From: UQRS01 sp050946935
GTDB lineage: Bacteria > Bacillota > Clostridia > Oscillospirales > Acutalibacteraceae
Length of the DNA: 64,000 nucleotides
Assembly: GCA_050946935.1 (NCBI GenBank)
Contig: JBMNVR010000004.1
Span: forward strand, 1 to 64,000
Reading direction: 5' to 3'
In this document: positions 53,229 through 61,439 of the stretch, in pieces
How positions within the stretch are numbered: the first letter of the stretch is position 1
Layout of the letters: each line of letters opens with the position of its first letter
Made by a program: the position numbers and the translations under genes
The notes under the pieces: model-generated
What the model was told of the DNA's origin: nothing
What the model saw: the letters and a program-made list of their open reading frames with translations, nothing else
Database searches by the model: none

Positions 53229-53280
53229 AAACAGCCGCCCAGTCGAGAGAGGGAATGCCTCTTTCGACGGCGGCTGTTTT
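53229..53280 (+). terminator. str operon terminator
   Basis: AAACAGCCGCC (53229-53239) pairs with GGCGGCTGTTT (53269-53279) and encloses a second stem (GTCGA-AGAGG with CCTCT-CGAC). TTTTT follows. Confidence 0.92.
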
Positions 53281-53347
53281 TCGTTGCTGAGGAATTGCCG
53301 CCGCGGAGGCTGCGACATCACGTCTTATTCTATTCTGGAAGATTTTT

Positions 53348-53378
53348 AAAGGATTGCTAGATTTGGCAATCCTTTTTT
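53348..53378 (+). terminator. Second terminator downstream of tuf
   Basis: AAAGGATTGC (53348-53357) pairs with GCAATCCTTT (53366-53375), followed by TTT. It backs up the first one and isolates the CotH gene. Nothing else is seen in 53201-53501. Confidence 0.85.
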
Positions 53379-53501
53379 GTGCATTTTGCCATCCGCCTTT
53401 TCTGGGAATTCTGTTGAATCTTTTTGTTCCTGATGATATAATATAAGCTGTGGATTTGGAATTTTTTATACAAATTTTACAAAACGGATGGAGCTGTCAT
53501 T

Positions 53502-56500
53502 ATGGAAGAAAGATTGAGCAAACTGACTGCACTGGCACTGTGTATTGTTATGGCGCTTTCCTGCTGTCTGCCGGGTCTGACGGTCGCCGCAGCGGGGGAA
53601 ACGGGGGAGCCTTCGTATACCGCGCCGACGAATCTGCCGGCGATGTATGTCGACCTGGAAAATGGTTTCCCACAGGAGAATATTGATAAAGAGACCTACA
53701 TTGGGGCAAAAATCTCGCTGGTCGGGGCGGAAGGCTACGATGACCTGATCGAGGTGGCCGGCAGTATGAAAGGTCGCGGAAATTACTCCTGGTCAGCTGA
53801 GAAAAAGCCGTATGCTTTGAAATTTGAAAGCAAGACGGATCTGCTTGGTATGGGCAAGGCCAAAAAATGGGTTTTGATCGCCAACTACTGGGACAAGACC
53901 ATGCTTCGCAACTATGTCACCCTGACACTGGCGGCAGAAATGGGCCTTAAATACACAACCGAGGTGCGGTTTGTCGATCTCTATGTCAATGGGGTTTATC
54001 GCGGCAACTACCTTTTGACCGAAAAGGTGGAAATCGGTAAAGAGCGCGTGAATGTGGATGATGAGAACGGCGGCGTTCTGTTTGAAATTGAGCAGGAGTA
54101 TCGCCACAATTCCGAGTGCGATTACTGCCATCAAACCCCCAGCGGCGTCCATCTGACCTATAAAGAGCCGGAGTATGAGAGCGATGAAGAGGGCGAGATT
54201 TTCAACACCGCCTTTATCCAGAACATGATGAACACCATGAATCCGGTTTTGGACACCATCGACGCTTCGCTGTCGCAGGGGTATGCGGCCTATTCGCAAT
54301 ATATTGACGTTGAATCCTTCGTCGACTGGTATATCCTGAATGAATTTGCCAAAAACTATGATTCCCAGTTCGTCACGAGCTGCTACTGCTATTATGACCC
54401 CACGGACGGCCTGCTGCACATGGGACCCGCATGGGATTACGATACCTGTTACGGAAATCAGTCGGGCGATGGCTATGGCGTGCCGGAGGGATATCTGATT
54501 TCTACGGGTTCGCCCTGGTACCGCATGCTTATGGGGGATGAGACCTTTCTGAACCTGGTTAAAGCGCGCTGGACCGAGCTGAAGGCGGACGGCACGATCT
54601 ACAGCTCAATGCAGAGCATTCTGGACGGGGCAGAGCTGATCGCCGAGTCGCAGGTGCTGAATAACGAGGCTTGGCCGAATATGCTGCTGACCGACGGCCC
54701 GCGCGGCGGCAAGCAGAACGTCTATTACACCTATAAAGAGGAGGTTGACTACCTCCGTAAATTTGTGGCGATGCGCACCCTCTGGCTGGATGAAGAATGG
54801 AATACGGCTCCGGATACATCTGCCAACAAACTGGATAGTATCCGGATGATTGCCAACGGACTGTTGATTGACAATTCCATGTCCATCGACGCCAGCTATT
54901 TTACACAGGCGTACGAACTCTATGTCCGTCTGAACGATGCGGAAAAGGCGCAGCTTTCGGATGAAATCAACCGGATGTTTGATGATTATGAGGTGTTCGC
55001 GGTTGAGTCGGCCATCCAAAGTGCGGCGGCTATCACGTCTTACAATCAGAAGAATATTGTAGCGGACGCCCGGCGGCTGTATGACGCTCTGCCGGAGGAG
55101 AAAAAGAGCGAAATCACCAATTACGCCGATCTTCTCGCGGCGGAGGCGAAGGTGCTGGAGCTTGCGGCCGAGATGGGCATTGCCAATGTGTCGCAGAACG
55201 AGATCACGGATTGGATTCTTGCTGATTCTGTAACGGCGCCGGCGGGCTTTGGTACAAATGAGAACGTAGGAAATCTTTTTGACGGGTTGACTTCGACCAA
55301 ATATTGTACCGATTTCCCCGACTCCCTGACCATCCAGTGGCAGATGGAGACGCCGGCCGCGGTCAGCGTATACGCACTGGCCACGGCGAACGACTCGCCC
55401 GAACGGACGCCCAAGGCGTGGACGCTGGAAGGCTCTAACAACGGCGAAACCTGGACGGTGGTTGACCGGGTAGAGGACGCCGCCATGCCGGAGGAATATT
55501 TTACTTATAAAGAATTTTTTGTTGATACGCCGGATGTCTATTCTTACTATCGGATGGTTGTTACCGAGACGATGGATGCGCGGATTCTGCAATTCTCCGA
55601 GCTGATGCTTGGCGGTTCGATGGACGAGGAGGTTTCTGCTGTCGTTGCCGCGATCGACGCGCTCGGTTCGATCACATCTCTGGAGCGGAAGGCGGAGGTA
55701 ACGGCGGCCCGCGTGGCTTACGATGCCCTGGATGACTTCCAAAAGGTATTTGTCAACAACTATACGATGCTGGTCGCGGCAGAGGCCGCCATCCTCAAGC
55801 TGGAGGGCGGCAGCACAGCGCTGAACGCGGTAATCGGGCAGATTGACCAGATTGGCGAGGTTTCCTCGCTTGACAACAAAGCTGCGGTGGAGGCCGCTCG
55901 TGCGGCCTATGACGCCCTTTCGGACGCAGAGAAAGCGCTGGTAACAAATTATGATGTGCTCACCGCAGCCGAAGCGGCCATTGCCGTTTTGCAAAAGACT
56001 GCCAACGACAAGGCGGCTGCAGCCGCGGTAGACGCCCTGATTGACGCGATCGGGGAGGTGACCTCCAAGGAGCAGGCAGAGGAGATTCAGGCGGCCCGTG
56101 CGGCTTACCGCGCGCTGACCCCCAAGCAGAAAACCTATGTGGAGAAGCTGGATGTCCTTGTCGCAGCCGAAACGGCGCTGAGCCAGATCGACCTGCTCCC
56201 CAATGTGCTGGAGACCATCGGCGCCATCAGCGATCCGGTGACCCACCGTGACGGCCCGATGATCCGCAAGGCGCGGGAGCTGTATGACGCCCTGCCGGAG
56301 GGGGATCGGCCTTCTGTAACCAACTATGCTGCGCTCACTGCGGCTGAAACAGCGCTGGAGGTGCTCTATGCCGCCTTTGATGTGGAGGTGCAGTTCAATA
56401 CCGCGCGCGGAACCTTTTCTACCACACCGTGGATGGATCTGACCAAGCTGAGCGAGACGCAGCAGATGGCGACCTCGGCCGCCATGGCGGATGAGATCGC

Positions 56501-57692
56501 TTATCAGTATAAGCAAAAGGGATACCAGATCGGCCTGACTGACGGCATTTATCAGACCAGCAACCACGGTGGCTATCTGATTGTGCAAAGCGATGTTCAC
56601 GTGATGGAGGGGCAGATCACCTATACCGACAACGTCGGCAATCCTTGGGGAAGCGAGGGCCGCTACTGGTCCTGTGTGATCGCGCCCTTCTCCGGAATGG
56701 CCTTCAGCGTCAACGGGTATCTTTCCTCTTCGGATTACGGGTACGAAATGCCGCTGTGCGACAGCTTTATCTATGACGGGCATGTGTATCAGGTTTACAG
56801 CACCGGTGTGACGTATCATGAGGATATCGAGCTGGTTCGGGATACCAATCCGGCCTTTGCAACCTATGATTTCTATCCGGGGAGCGGGGACGCGGCCAAC
56901 AACAACACCTTCGCCTACGCTTATGCCAAATACGCGCAGGAAAACAAGTGGGCGAACAAGGTGCTTGGGATTCCCTACGACAATGTGGAGGCGACCGAGG
57001 ATGGCACCGTGCGGTATCAGCGTTTCTACAGCGAGAACGGCGACGCCTACATCCTGGCCGCAGCGGAAGCGATTGCGGCCGCCAATGCCGACAGCGCCGC
57101 ACCGGAAGGCGCTTATACCTTGACCGGCGATATGCTGGAGGCGTTCCTCCTTCTTGGGGAGGATGACGCCGCCCGTCTTGCAGTGACCGGCGCAGCCACC
57201 TCTGAAGCGGAGAAGATGGACGGCTGCCAAATTCAGAATTTTGAAAATGGAATGCTTATCGTCTTCGCCGATGGTTGTTCCTATTTTGCAACCCGCGACG
57301 CCTATTCCGCGGCAAAAGAGGCTGCTGCCGACTTTGCAGACGCGGCGGCCGCGCTTCCGGAGTTGGATGCGATGGATGCTGCCGCTTATGCCGACGCGCT
57401 GGCGCTGAAGGAAAAATATGATGCGTTCGACGCGCTGACGCTGGAATTGCTTTCGGCCGACGCGGTGCAGCGTATGGAAACCGCCCTGACCTGGGAAGAA
57501 CCCTTTAAAATGGGAGATATGGACGGCGACGGACTAGTCAGTGTATCGGATGTGGTTTTGCTGCGGCAGATTATCATCCGCGGGGATGCGACCGACGAAG
57601 AACTGGCTTGCGGTGATTTGGAGAAGGATGGCAAGCTAACCGTCTCTGACGTGGTGGCGCTGCGGAACCTGATTATCAACGGCAGTGTTTGA
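53502..57692 (+). CDS. Secreted CotH-kinase protein with F5/8 type C domain, helical repeats and dockerin
   Basis: A 1,396-residue exported protein; signal peptide about 1-31. A CotH kinase domain (about 45-400) carries MKGRGNYSW, KKPYALKFESK and GPAWDYD, the last with the likely catalytic Asp. CotH kinases phosphorylate proteins; here the target is unknown. A helical repeat (500-557), an F5/8 type C domain (565-705) and four tandem helical repeats of about 57 residues (713-955) follow. Residues 958-1270 form the same module as 517-825 of the SGNH protein at 7812. A further helical segment and a type I dockerin (1337-1393; DMDGDGLVSVSDVV and DLEKDGKLTVSDVV) close it. The gene is monocistronic, between two terminators; GGATGGAG precedes the ATG. 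Confidence 0.88.
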   Translation: MEERLSKLTALALCIVMALSCCLPGLTVAAAGETGEPSYTAPTNLPAMYVDLENGFPQENIDKETYIGAKISLVGAEGYDDLIEVAGSMKGRGNYSWSAEKKPYALKFESKTDLLGMGKAKKWVLIANYWDKTMLRNYVTLTLAAEMGLKYTTEVRFVDLYVNGVYRGNYLLTEKVEIGKERVNVDDENGGVLFEIEQEYRHNSECDYCHQTPSGVHLTYKEPEYESDEEGEIFNTAFIQNMMNTMNPVLDTIDASLSQGYAAYSQYIDVESFVDWYILNEFAKNYDSQFVTSCYCYYDPTDGLLHMGPAWDYDTCYGNQSGDGYGVPEGYLISTGSPWYRMLMGDETFLNLVKARWTELKADGTIYSSMQSILDGAELIAESQVLNNEAWPNMLLTDGPRGGKQNVYYTYKEEVDYLRKFVAMRTLWLDEEWNTAPDTSANKLDSIRMIANGLLIDNSMSIDASYFTQAYELYVRLNDAEKAQLSDEINRMFDDYEVFAVESAIQSAAAITSYNQKNIVADARRLYDALPEEKKSEITNYADLLAAEAKVLELAAEMGIANVSQNEITDWILADSVTAPAGFGTNENVGNLFDGLTSTKYCTDFPDSLTIQWQMETPAAVSVYALATANDSPERTPKAWTLEGSNNGETWTVVDRVEDAAMPEEYFTYKEFFVDTPDVYSYYRMVVTETMDARILQFSELMLGGSMDEEVSAVVAAIDALGSITSLERKAEVTAARVAYDALDDFQKVFVNNYTMLVAAEAAILKLEGGSTALNAVIGQIDQIGEVSSLDNKAAVEAARAAYDALSDAEKALVTNYDVLTAAEAAIAVLQKTANDKAAAAAVDALIDAIGEVTSKEQAEEIQAARAAYRALTPKQKTYVEKLDVLVAAETALSQIDLLPNVLETIGAISDPVTHRDGPMIRKARELYDALPEGDRPSVTNYAALTAAETALEVLYAAFDVEVQFNTARGTFSTTPWMDLTKLSETQQMATSAAMADEIAYQYKQKGYQIGLTDGIYQTSNHGGYLIVQSDVHVMEGQITYTDNVGNPWGSEGRYWSCVIAPFSGMAFSVNGYLSSSDYGYEMPLCDSFIYDGHVYQVYSTGVTYHEDIELVRDTNPAFATYDFYPGSGDAANNNTFAYAYAKYAQENKWANKVLGIPYDNVEATEDGTVRYQRFYSENGDAYILAAAEAIAAANADSAAPEGAYTLTGDMLEAFLLLGEDDAARLAVTGAATSEAEKMDGCQIQNFENGMLIVFADGCSYFATRDAYSAAKEAAADFADAAAALPELDAMDAAAYADALALKEKYDAFDALTLELLSADAVQRMETALTWEEPFKMGDMDGDGLVSVSDVVLLRQIIIRGDATDEELACGDLEKDGKLTVSDVVALRNLIINGSV

Positions 57693-57789
57693 GGAGATCA
57701 GCACCCGACTTACGGTGCAGGCTGAAATATCCTTATAATCAGCAGGCGCTGGGAATCTCCGACTGCTGAGGCAGATCGGTATAATGGGA

Positions 57790-57828
57790 AAAACAGGCAA
57801 TTCGGCGGCTGCCGGATTGCCTGTTTTT
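57790..57828 (+). terminator. Terminator after the CotH gene
   Basis: AAACAGGCAAT (57791-57801) pairs with ATTGCCTGTTT (57816-57826), with an inner CGG/CCG stem, followed by T. Confidence 0.88.
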
Positions 57829-57910
57829 AATCGAAAAAGCGGGCGAAGGGGAGAGCGGGAGAATCGTTTTTCCGGATCTGGAAAAAATTTGAAAAAATAA
57901 AAATTTCCTC

Positions 57911-57964
57911 TTGACAAATATATTAGAATGGTATATTATAATAACAGTAATTATTACTATTATT
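57911..57964 (+). promoter_or_regulatory. Promoter and Fur/PerR-type operator of the perR-like gene
   Basis: TTGACA (57911-57916), a 17-base spacer, TATTAT (57934-57939). Directly downstream the AT-rich segment 57940-57964 is an imperfect 25-base palindrome (AATAACAGTAATTATTACT plus ATTATT), similar in kind to PerR/Fur boxes. It suggests autorepression. Confidence 0.7.
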
Positions 57965-57980
57965 ATTTGGAGGTGAAGAG

Positions 57981-58364
57981 GTGAAAAAATATTCCCGCCA
58001 ACGGGAAGCGATCCTGACTGTGCTGCGGCGTGTGCATTGTCATCCGACGGCAGCCTGGATCTACGACCGGGTGCGGCAGGAAATCCCGAATATCAGCTTG
58101 GGCACGGTGTATCGCAATCTGTCCGAGCTCAAGCGATCGGGGGAAATTCTCAGTTTCACTCCCGCCGACGGGGTGGAGCGTTTCGACGGCGATACGGCGG
58201 CGCATGACCATATGGTCTGCATTTCGTGCGGCGCAGTTCTGGACATCCCGCATATGGATTTCACCCCTTTTATGAAAGCGGCGGAAGAATCTTCTCACTG
58301 TACCATCACCGGCGGGGAAATCCTGTTTTATGGAATCTGTCCGCATTGTCAAATGAAAAAATAA
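57981..58364 (+). CDS. perR: Fur-family regulator, PerR-like
   Basis: A 127-residue winged-helix metalloregulator. The DNA-recognition helix lies in NISLGTVYRNLSEL; the structural zinc is held by CISCG and CPHCQ. RFDGDTAAHDH supplies the Asp and two His that in PerR form the iron/manganese site sensing peroxide by His oxidation. The next gene is a rubrerythrin, a typical PerR target, which favours PerR over Fur. It begins at a GTG (57981) following GGAGGTGAAGAG. Confidence 0.82.
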   Translation: MKKYSRQREAILTVLRRVHCHPTAAWIYDRVRQEIPNISLGTVYRNLSELKRSGEILSFTPADGVERFDGDTAAHDHMVCISCGAVLDIPHMDFTPFMKAAEESSHCTITGGEILFYGICPHCQMKK

Positions 58365-58470
58365 TCGCTCAAACGGGGTGCAACCACATCCTGCGCCGGC
58401 GAATATTTTGACGGCCTCTGGTTCTGCTTGCTGCGGGAGAGCAGCGCGGGACAAACGGCCTCATCCTATA

Positions 58471-58494
58471 TTGTTATTGCAAAGACGATAACAA
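58471..58494 (+). promoter_or_regulatory. Inverted repeat in the rubrerythrin leader
   Basis: TTGTTAT (58471-58477) and ATAACAA (58488-58494) are separated by ten bases, 28 bases before the rubrerythrin start. It could be an operator for the PerR-like protein or an mRNA hairpin. Confidence 0.45.
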
Positions 58495-58521
58495 ATTCAA
58501 AATTTATTGGAGGAAAAAATT

Positions 58522-59061
58522 ATGAAAAAGTATGTATGTCTTGTTTGCGGTTATGTACACACCGGGGACGAAGCTCCGGATACCTGCCCGGTTTGCGGTG
58601 CACCGGCTTCTAAATTTCAACTGCAAGATGAGAACGCCGTTTACGCCGACGAGCACAAGATCGGTGTAGCCCAGGGCGTGGAGATGGATGTTATCGAGGA
58701 TTTGCGTGCCAACTTCGCCGGCGAATGTTCTGAGGTCGGTATGTATCTTGCCATGTCGCGGCAGGCCGATCGGGAAGGCTATCCGGAGGTGGCCGAGGCT
58801 TTCAAGCGTTACGCTTTGGAAGAGGCCGAGCATGCCGCCAAGTTTGCCGAGCTGTTGGGTGAGGTTCTGACCGACTCGACCAAGAAAAATCTGGAAATGC
58901 GCGCGGAGGCGGAAGCCGGCGCCTGCATGGGCAAAAAGAAACTGGCAACCCGTGCGAAAGAGCTGGGTTATGACGCCATTCACGATACCGTACACGAGAT
59001 GTGCAAGGACGAGGCTCGCCACGGCTGCGGCTTCGCCGGTCTGCTGAAGCGTTTTTTCTAA
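58522..59061 (+). CDS. rbr: Reverse rubrerythrin (N-terminal rubredoxin domain)
   Basis: A 179-residue peroxide-reducing protein. The rubredoxin-type iron site comes first (CLVCGYVH and CPVCGAP, residues 5-30), then the ferritin-like diiron domain with ECSEVGMYLAMSRQ, EEAEHAAKF and the C-terminal DEARHG ligands. This order is the reverse of classical rubrerythrin and is typical of the oxygen/peroxide-induced enzymes of clostridia. TTGGAGG precedes the ATG. Confidence 0.95.
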   Translation: MKKYVCLVCGYVHTGDEAPDTCPVCGAPASKFQLQDENAVYADEHKIGVAQGVEMDVIEDLRANFAGECSEVGMYLAMSRQADREGYPEVAEAFKRYALEEAEHAAKFAELLGEVLTDSTKKNLEMRAEAEAGACMGKKKLATRAKELGYDAIHDTVHEMCKDEARHGCGFAGLLKRFF

Positions 59062-59092
59062 TCGGGCGCTGAGGCTAAAAGATGAATAAATG

Positions 59093-59137
59093 GTGCCGTC
59101 GGCGGGGATTGTATGTACTTTCCCGAGCCGGCGGCAC
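59093..59137 (+). terminator. Terminator after rubrerythrin
   Basis: GTGCCGTCGGC (59093-59103) pairs with GCCGGCGGCAC (59127-59137) with a single G-T pair. No long T run follows. Confidence 0.65.
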
Positions 59138-59287
59138 TGTTGCGTTGGTTGGCCTTCTTTTTTCTGAAATGGGACAGGGTGGGAGACTGTTTTTTGCCCC
59201 GCAATAAAAATATGATTCAAATGCCATCCCTCTCGCCGGCGTTACACGCGCGGCAACCGGAGAGATGGAAAACCTTACAAAAAGGAA

Positions 59288-59316
59288 AAGCCGGCAGTTT
59301 TTAAAACCGCCGGCTT
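59288..59316. terminator. Hairpin at the end of the sugar ABC operon
   Basis: AAGCCGGC and GCCGGCTT flank an inner GTTTT/AAAAC stem. It lies just after the stop of the minus-strand binding-protein gene and works for both strands. The rest of 59062-59351 shows no gene. Confidence 0.8.
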
Positions 59317-59351
59317 CCCCTTTGGGAGAAAATCTATATGAAAGGAATGGA

Positions 59352-60296
59352 TCAATCGACGTTGTTCTTGTTCAGAACGGTAACACCGGTATCGACATTC
59401 TTTTCAGTGATGGTTTCGCCCTTCATGACCTTTACAGCGCTCTTCATGCCTTCATAGCCCATGACATCAGGATTCTGCGCCATGGTGCAGAGCAGCGCGC
59501 CGTCTTTGATCAGGGTGATAATCGCGTCAGATTTGTCAAAGCCAACGCCGACTACTTTGTTGCCATCCTCTTTGATCGCGTTGCCGGCGCCGGCGGTAGA
59601 GCCTTCATTGGCGCCGAAGATGCCCACAACACCCTGGGTGATGTAGTTGGAGGCGATTTCCTTGGACTTGTCAGCCGCGCCTTCGCCGTACTGGGTTTCC
59701 AGCAAGGTGTAGTCGGTGCCGGCAAAAGCCGAACGGAACCCTTCCTCACGGGCGACGGTCGAGGCCGTGGCCGCATTGACGTTGATGATACCGATCGAGC
59801 CGGAGGTGACGCCCTTGTCTTTCAGTGCCTTAATCATCTCTTCACCGGCGGTTTTGCCCGCGGCCTTGTTGTCGGTGGCGAGGGTCTGTTCGGCCTCGAG
59901 GTCGGCTGCCGAGTCAACATAGATGATCTTGACGCCGGCGCTGACCGCTTCCTGCAGCGCGCTGGTGATGGCGGTCGGGCCGTTTGCCGCGACAAGGATG
60001 ACATCCGCGCCGTCTGCAACTGCATTGTTTACGCATTCGATCTGTTTGGCGTCGTCCTTGACGTCAGGAGCAACCCATCTGTAGGTAATGTTGCCAAGTT
60101 CTTTGACCGCCTTTTGGCAGCCGGCGTCAACGTTGACCCAGTGCTGATCCATCTGATCCATCGTAATCAGGTAAACCTTGATTTTCTCGGCGGTAGTCCC
60201 GCCCGCGTCAGAGCTTGTTCCCGTGTCGCCGCCGCAGGATACAAGCAGGGTCGCCATCATGGCAACCGCCAGAAGTACTGCCAGTAGTTTTTTCAT
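59352..60296 (-). CDS. Ribose-type sugar-binding lipoprotein
   Basis: A 314-residue extracellular lipoprotein with lipobox TLLVSC (Cys about 21) and a periplasmic-binding-protein type 1 fold: DMQHW-like start (TMDQMDQHWVNVDAG), NAVADGADVILVAANG, and GIFGANEGSTAGAGNA in the second lobe. It binds a sugar or related small solute for the adjacent permease and ATPase. Spacing to the permease is 99 bases, a common place for stronger separate expression. The substrate cannot be inferred. Confidence 0.93.
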   Translation of the reverse strand: MKKLLAVLLAVAMMATLLVSCGGDTGTSSDAGGTTAEKIKVYLITMDQMDQHWVNVDAGCQKAVKELGNITYRWVAPDVKDDAKQIECVNNAVADGADVILVAANGPTAITSALQEAVSAGVKIIYVDSAADLEAEQTLATDNKAAGKTAGEEMIKALKDKGVTSGSIGIINVNAATASTVAREEGFRSAFAGTDYTLLETQYGEGAADKSKEIASNYITQGVVGIFGANEGSTAGAGNAIKEDGNKVVGVGFDKSDAIITLIKDGALLCTMAQNPDVMGYEGMKSAVKVMKGETITEKNVDTGVTVLNKNNVD

Positions 60297-60395
60297 TTTG
60301 TTTCCTCCTAAAGTTTAATTTATACACTCAGGCATAATGCCTTAAGCCCATACGTTTTAAAGCCCCATCGTTGTAACACAGGGGGCGCGTCCCTG

Positions 60396-61421
60396 TCAGC
60401 CGTTTGCGGTGATGTTGGATTTTTTCGACTGGCGGGAGAATTTGCCGCTGCGAACGATAACGTCGAGCAAAACCGAAACAACCACGATGATACCGATGAC
60501 GATATTCCGGATGGCCACCGGTGCGCCGGCCAACTGGAGACCGTTTTGCAAAACGCCCCAGATCGAAGCGCCGATCACGGTGCCAAGCAGAAGTCCCTGT
60601 CCGCCCAGGGTGGACACGCCGCCGATGACCGATGCGGCAACCGCGTACAGCTCATAGCTGTTTCCGGCGTCCATGGTGCCCTGTCCGGTCGTGGCGCAGG
60701 TGATGAATCCAACGATGCAGGCGCAAAACGCGCTGACGATGTATGCCTTGGTTGTGGCAGAGATCACGTTAACACCCGACAGCCTGGCGGCGTCGACATT
60801 ACTGCCGACGGCGTAGATATGCCGACCGGTCCGGGTCTTGCTTAAAATAAAGTTGAAGATGATCCAAAGGACGACCGCGATCCAGATACAGTTGTAGATG
60901 CCGAGGAACTCTCCGCGATAGAAGAAATCGCGGAACCAGTCGGCCGCGGCGCCGATATCGTTGGTGTTGCGGTTGTTGTTGACAATTTGCGCGATGCCGC
61001 GTGCGACGGTCATCGTTCCCAGGGTAGCGATAAAGGGTGGAAGCTTGCATCTTGCGACCAGCTCGCCGTTCAGCACGCCGATGGCGATAGAGCAGGCCAT
61101 TGTGATCAGCAGAGCCAGAATGGGATTCACACCCTTGGTCATCAGAGTGGCTGAGATCATGCAGCTCATTCCCACGACCGATCCGATTGAAAGATCAATA
61201 TTGCCCGTAATCAGAACGAAGGACTGGCTGATACCGATCAGGAGGATCGGGACAATCTGCCGGAGGAGGTTGGACATATTCCGGGTGGTCATAAAGTTTT
61301 CATTCAGAAATGCGAAGAATATGCATAGTAAAATCAGACCGAAAGTAACCGTGATGACCTGCCCCATTCCCCGTCTGGTAAAAAAACGGACAAAGGGATT
61401 TTGCTTTTTTGCAGTTTCCAT
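60396..61421 (-). CDS. Ribose-type sugar ABC permease
   Basis: A 341-residue integral membrane protein of the RbsC/BPD_transp_2 family with about eight to ten membrane helices. GNIDLSIGSVVGMSCM and GTMTVARGIAQIVN are the standard family segments; TGRHIYAVGSNVDAARLSGV is the cytoplasmic loop that docks to the ATPase. It forms the homodimeric channel with the ATPase encoded 18 bases upstream. Confidence 0.95.
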   Translation of the reverse strand: METAKKQNPFVRFFTRRGMGQVITVTFGLILLCIFFAFLNENFMTTRNMSNLLRQIVPILLIGISQSFVLITGNIDLSIGSVVGMSCMISATLMTKGVNPILALLITMACSIAIGVLNGELVARCKLPPFIATLGTMTVARGIAQIVNNNRNTNDIGAAADWFRDFFYRGEFLGIYNCIWIAVVLWIIFNFILSKTRTGRHIYAVGSNVDAARLSGVNVISATTKAYIVSAFCACIVGFITCATTGQGTMDAGNSYELYAVAASVIGGVSTLGGQGLLLGTVIGASIWGVLQNGLQLAGAPVAIRNIVIGIIVVVSVLLDVIVRSGKFSRQSKKSNITANG

Positions 61422-61439
61422 GGTTTGCGATCTCCTTCC

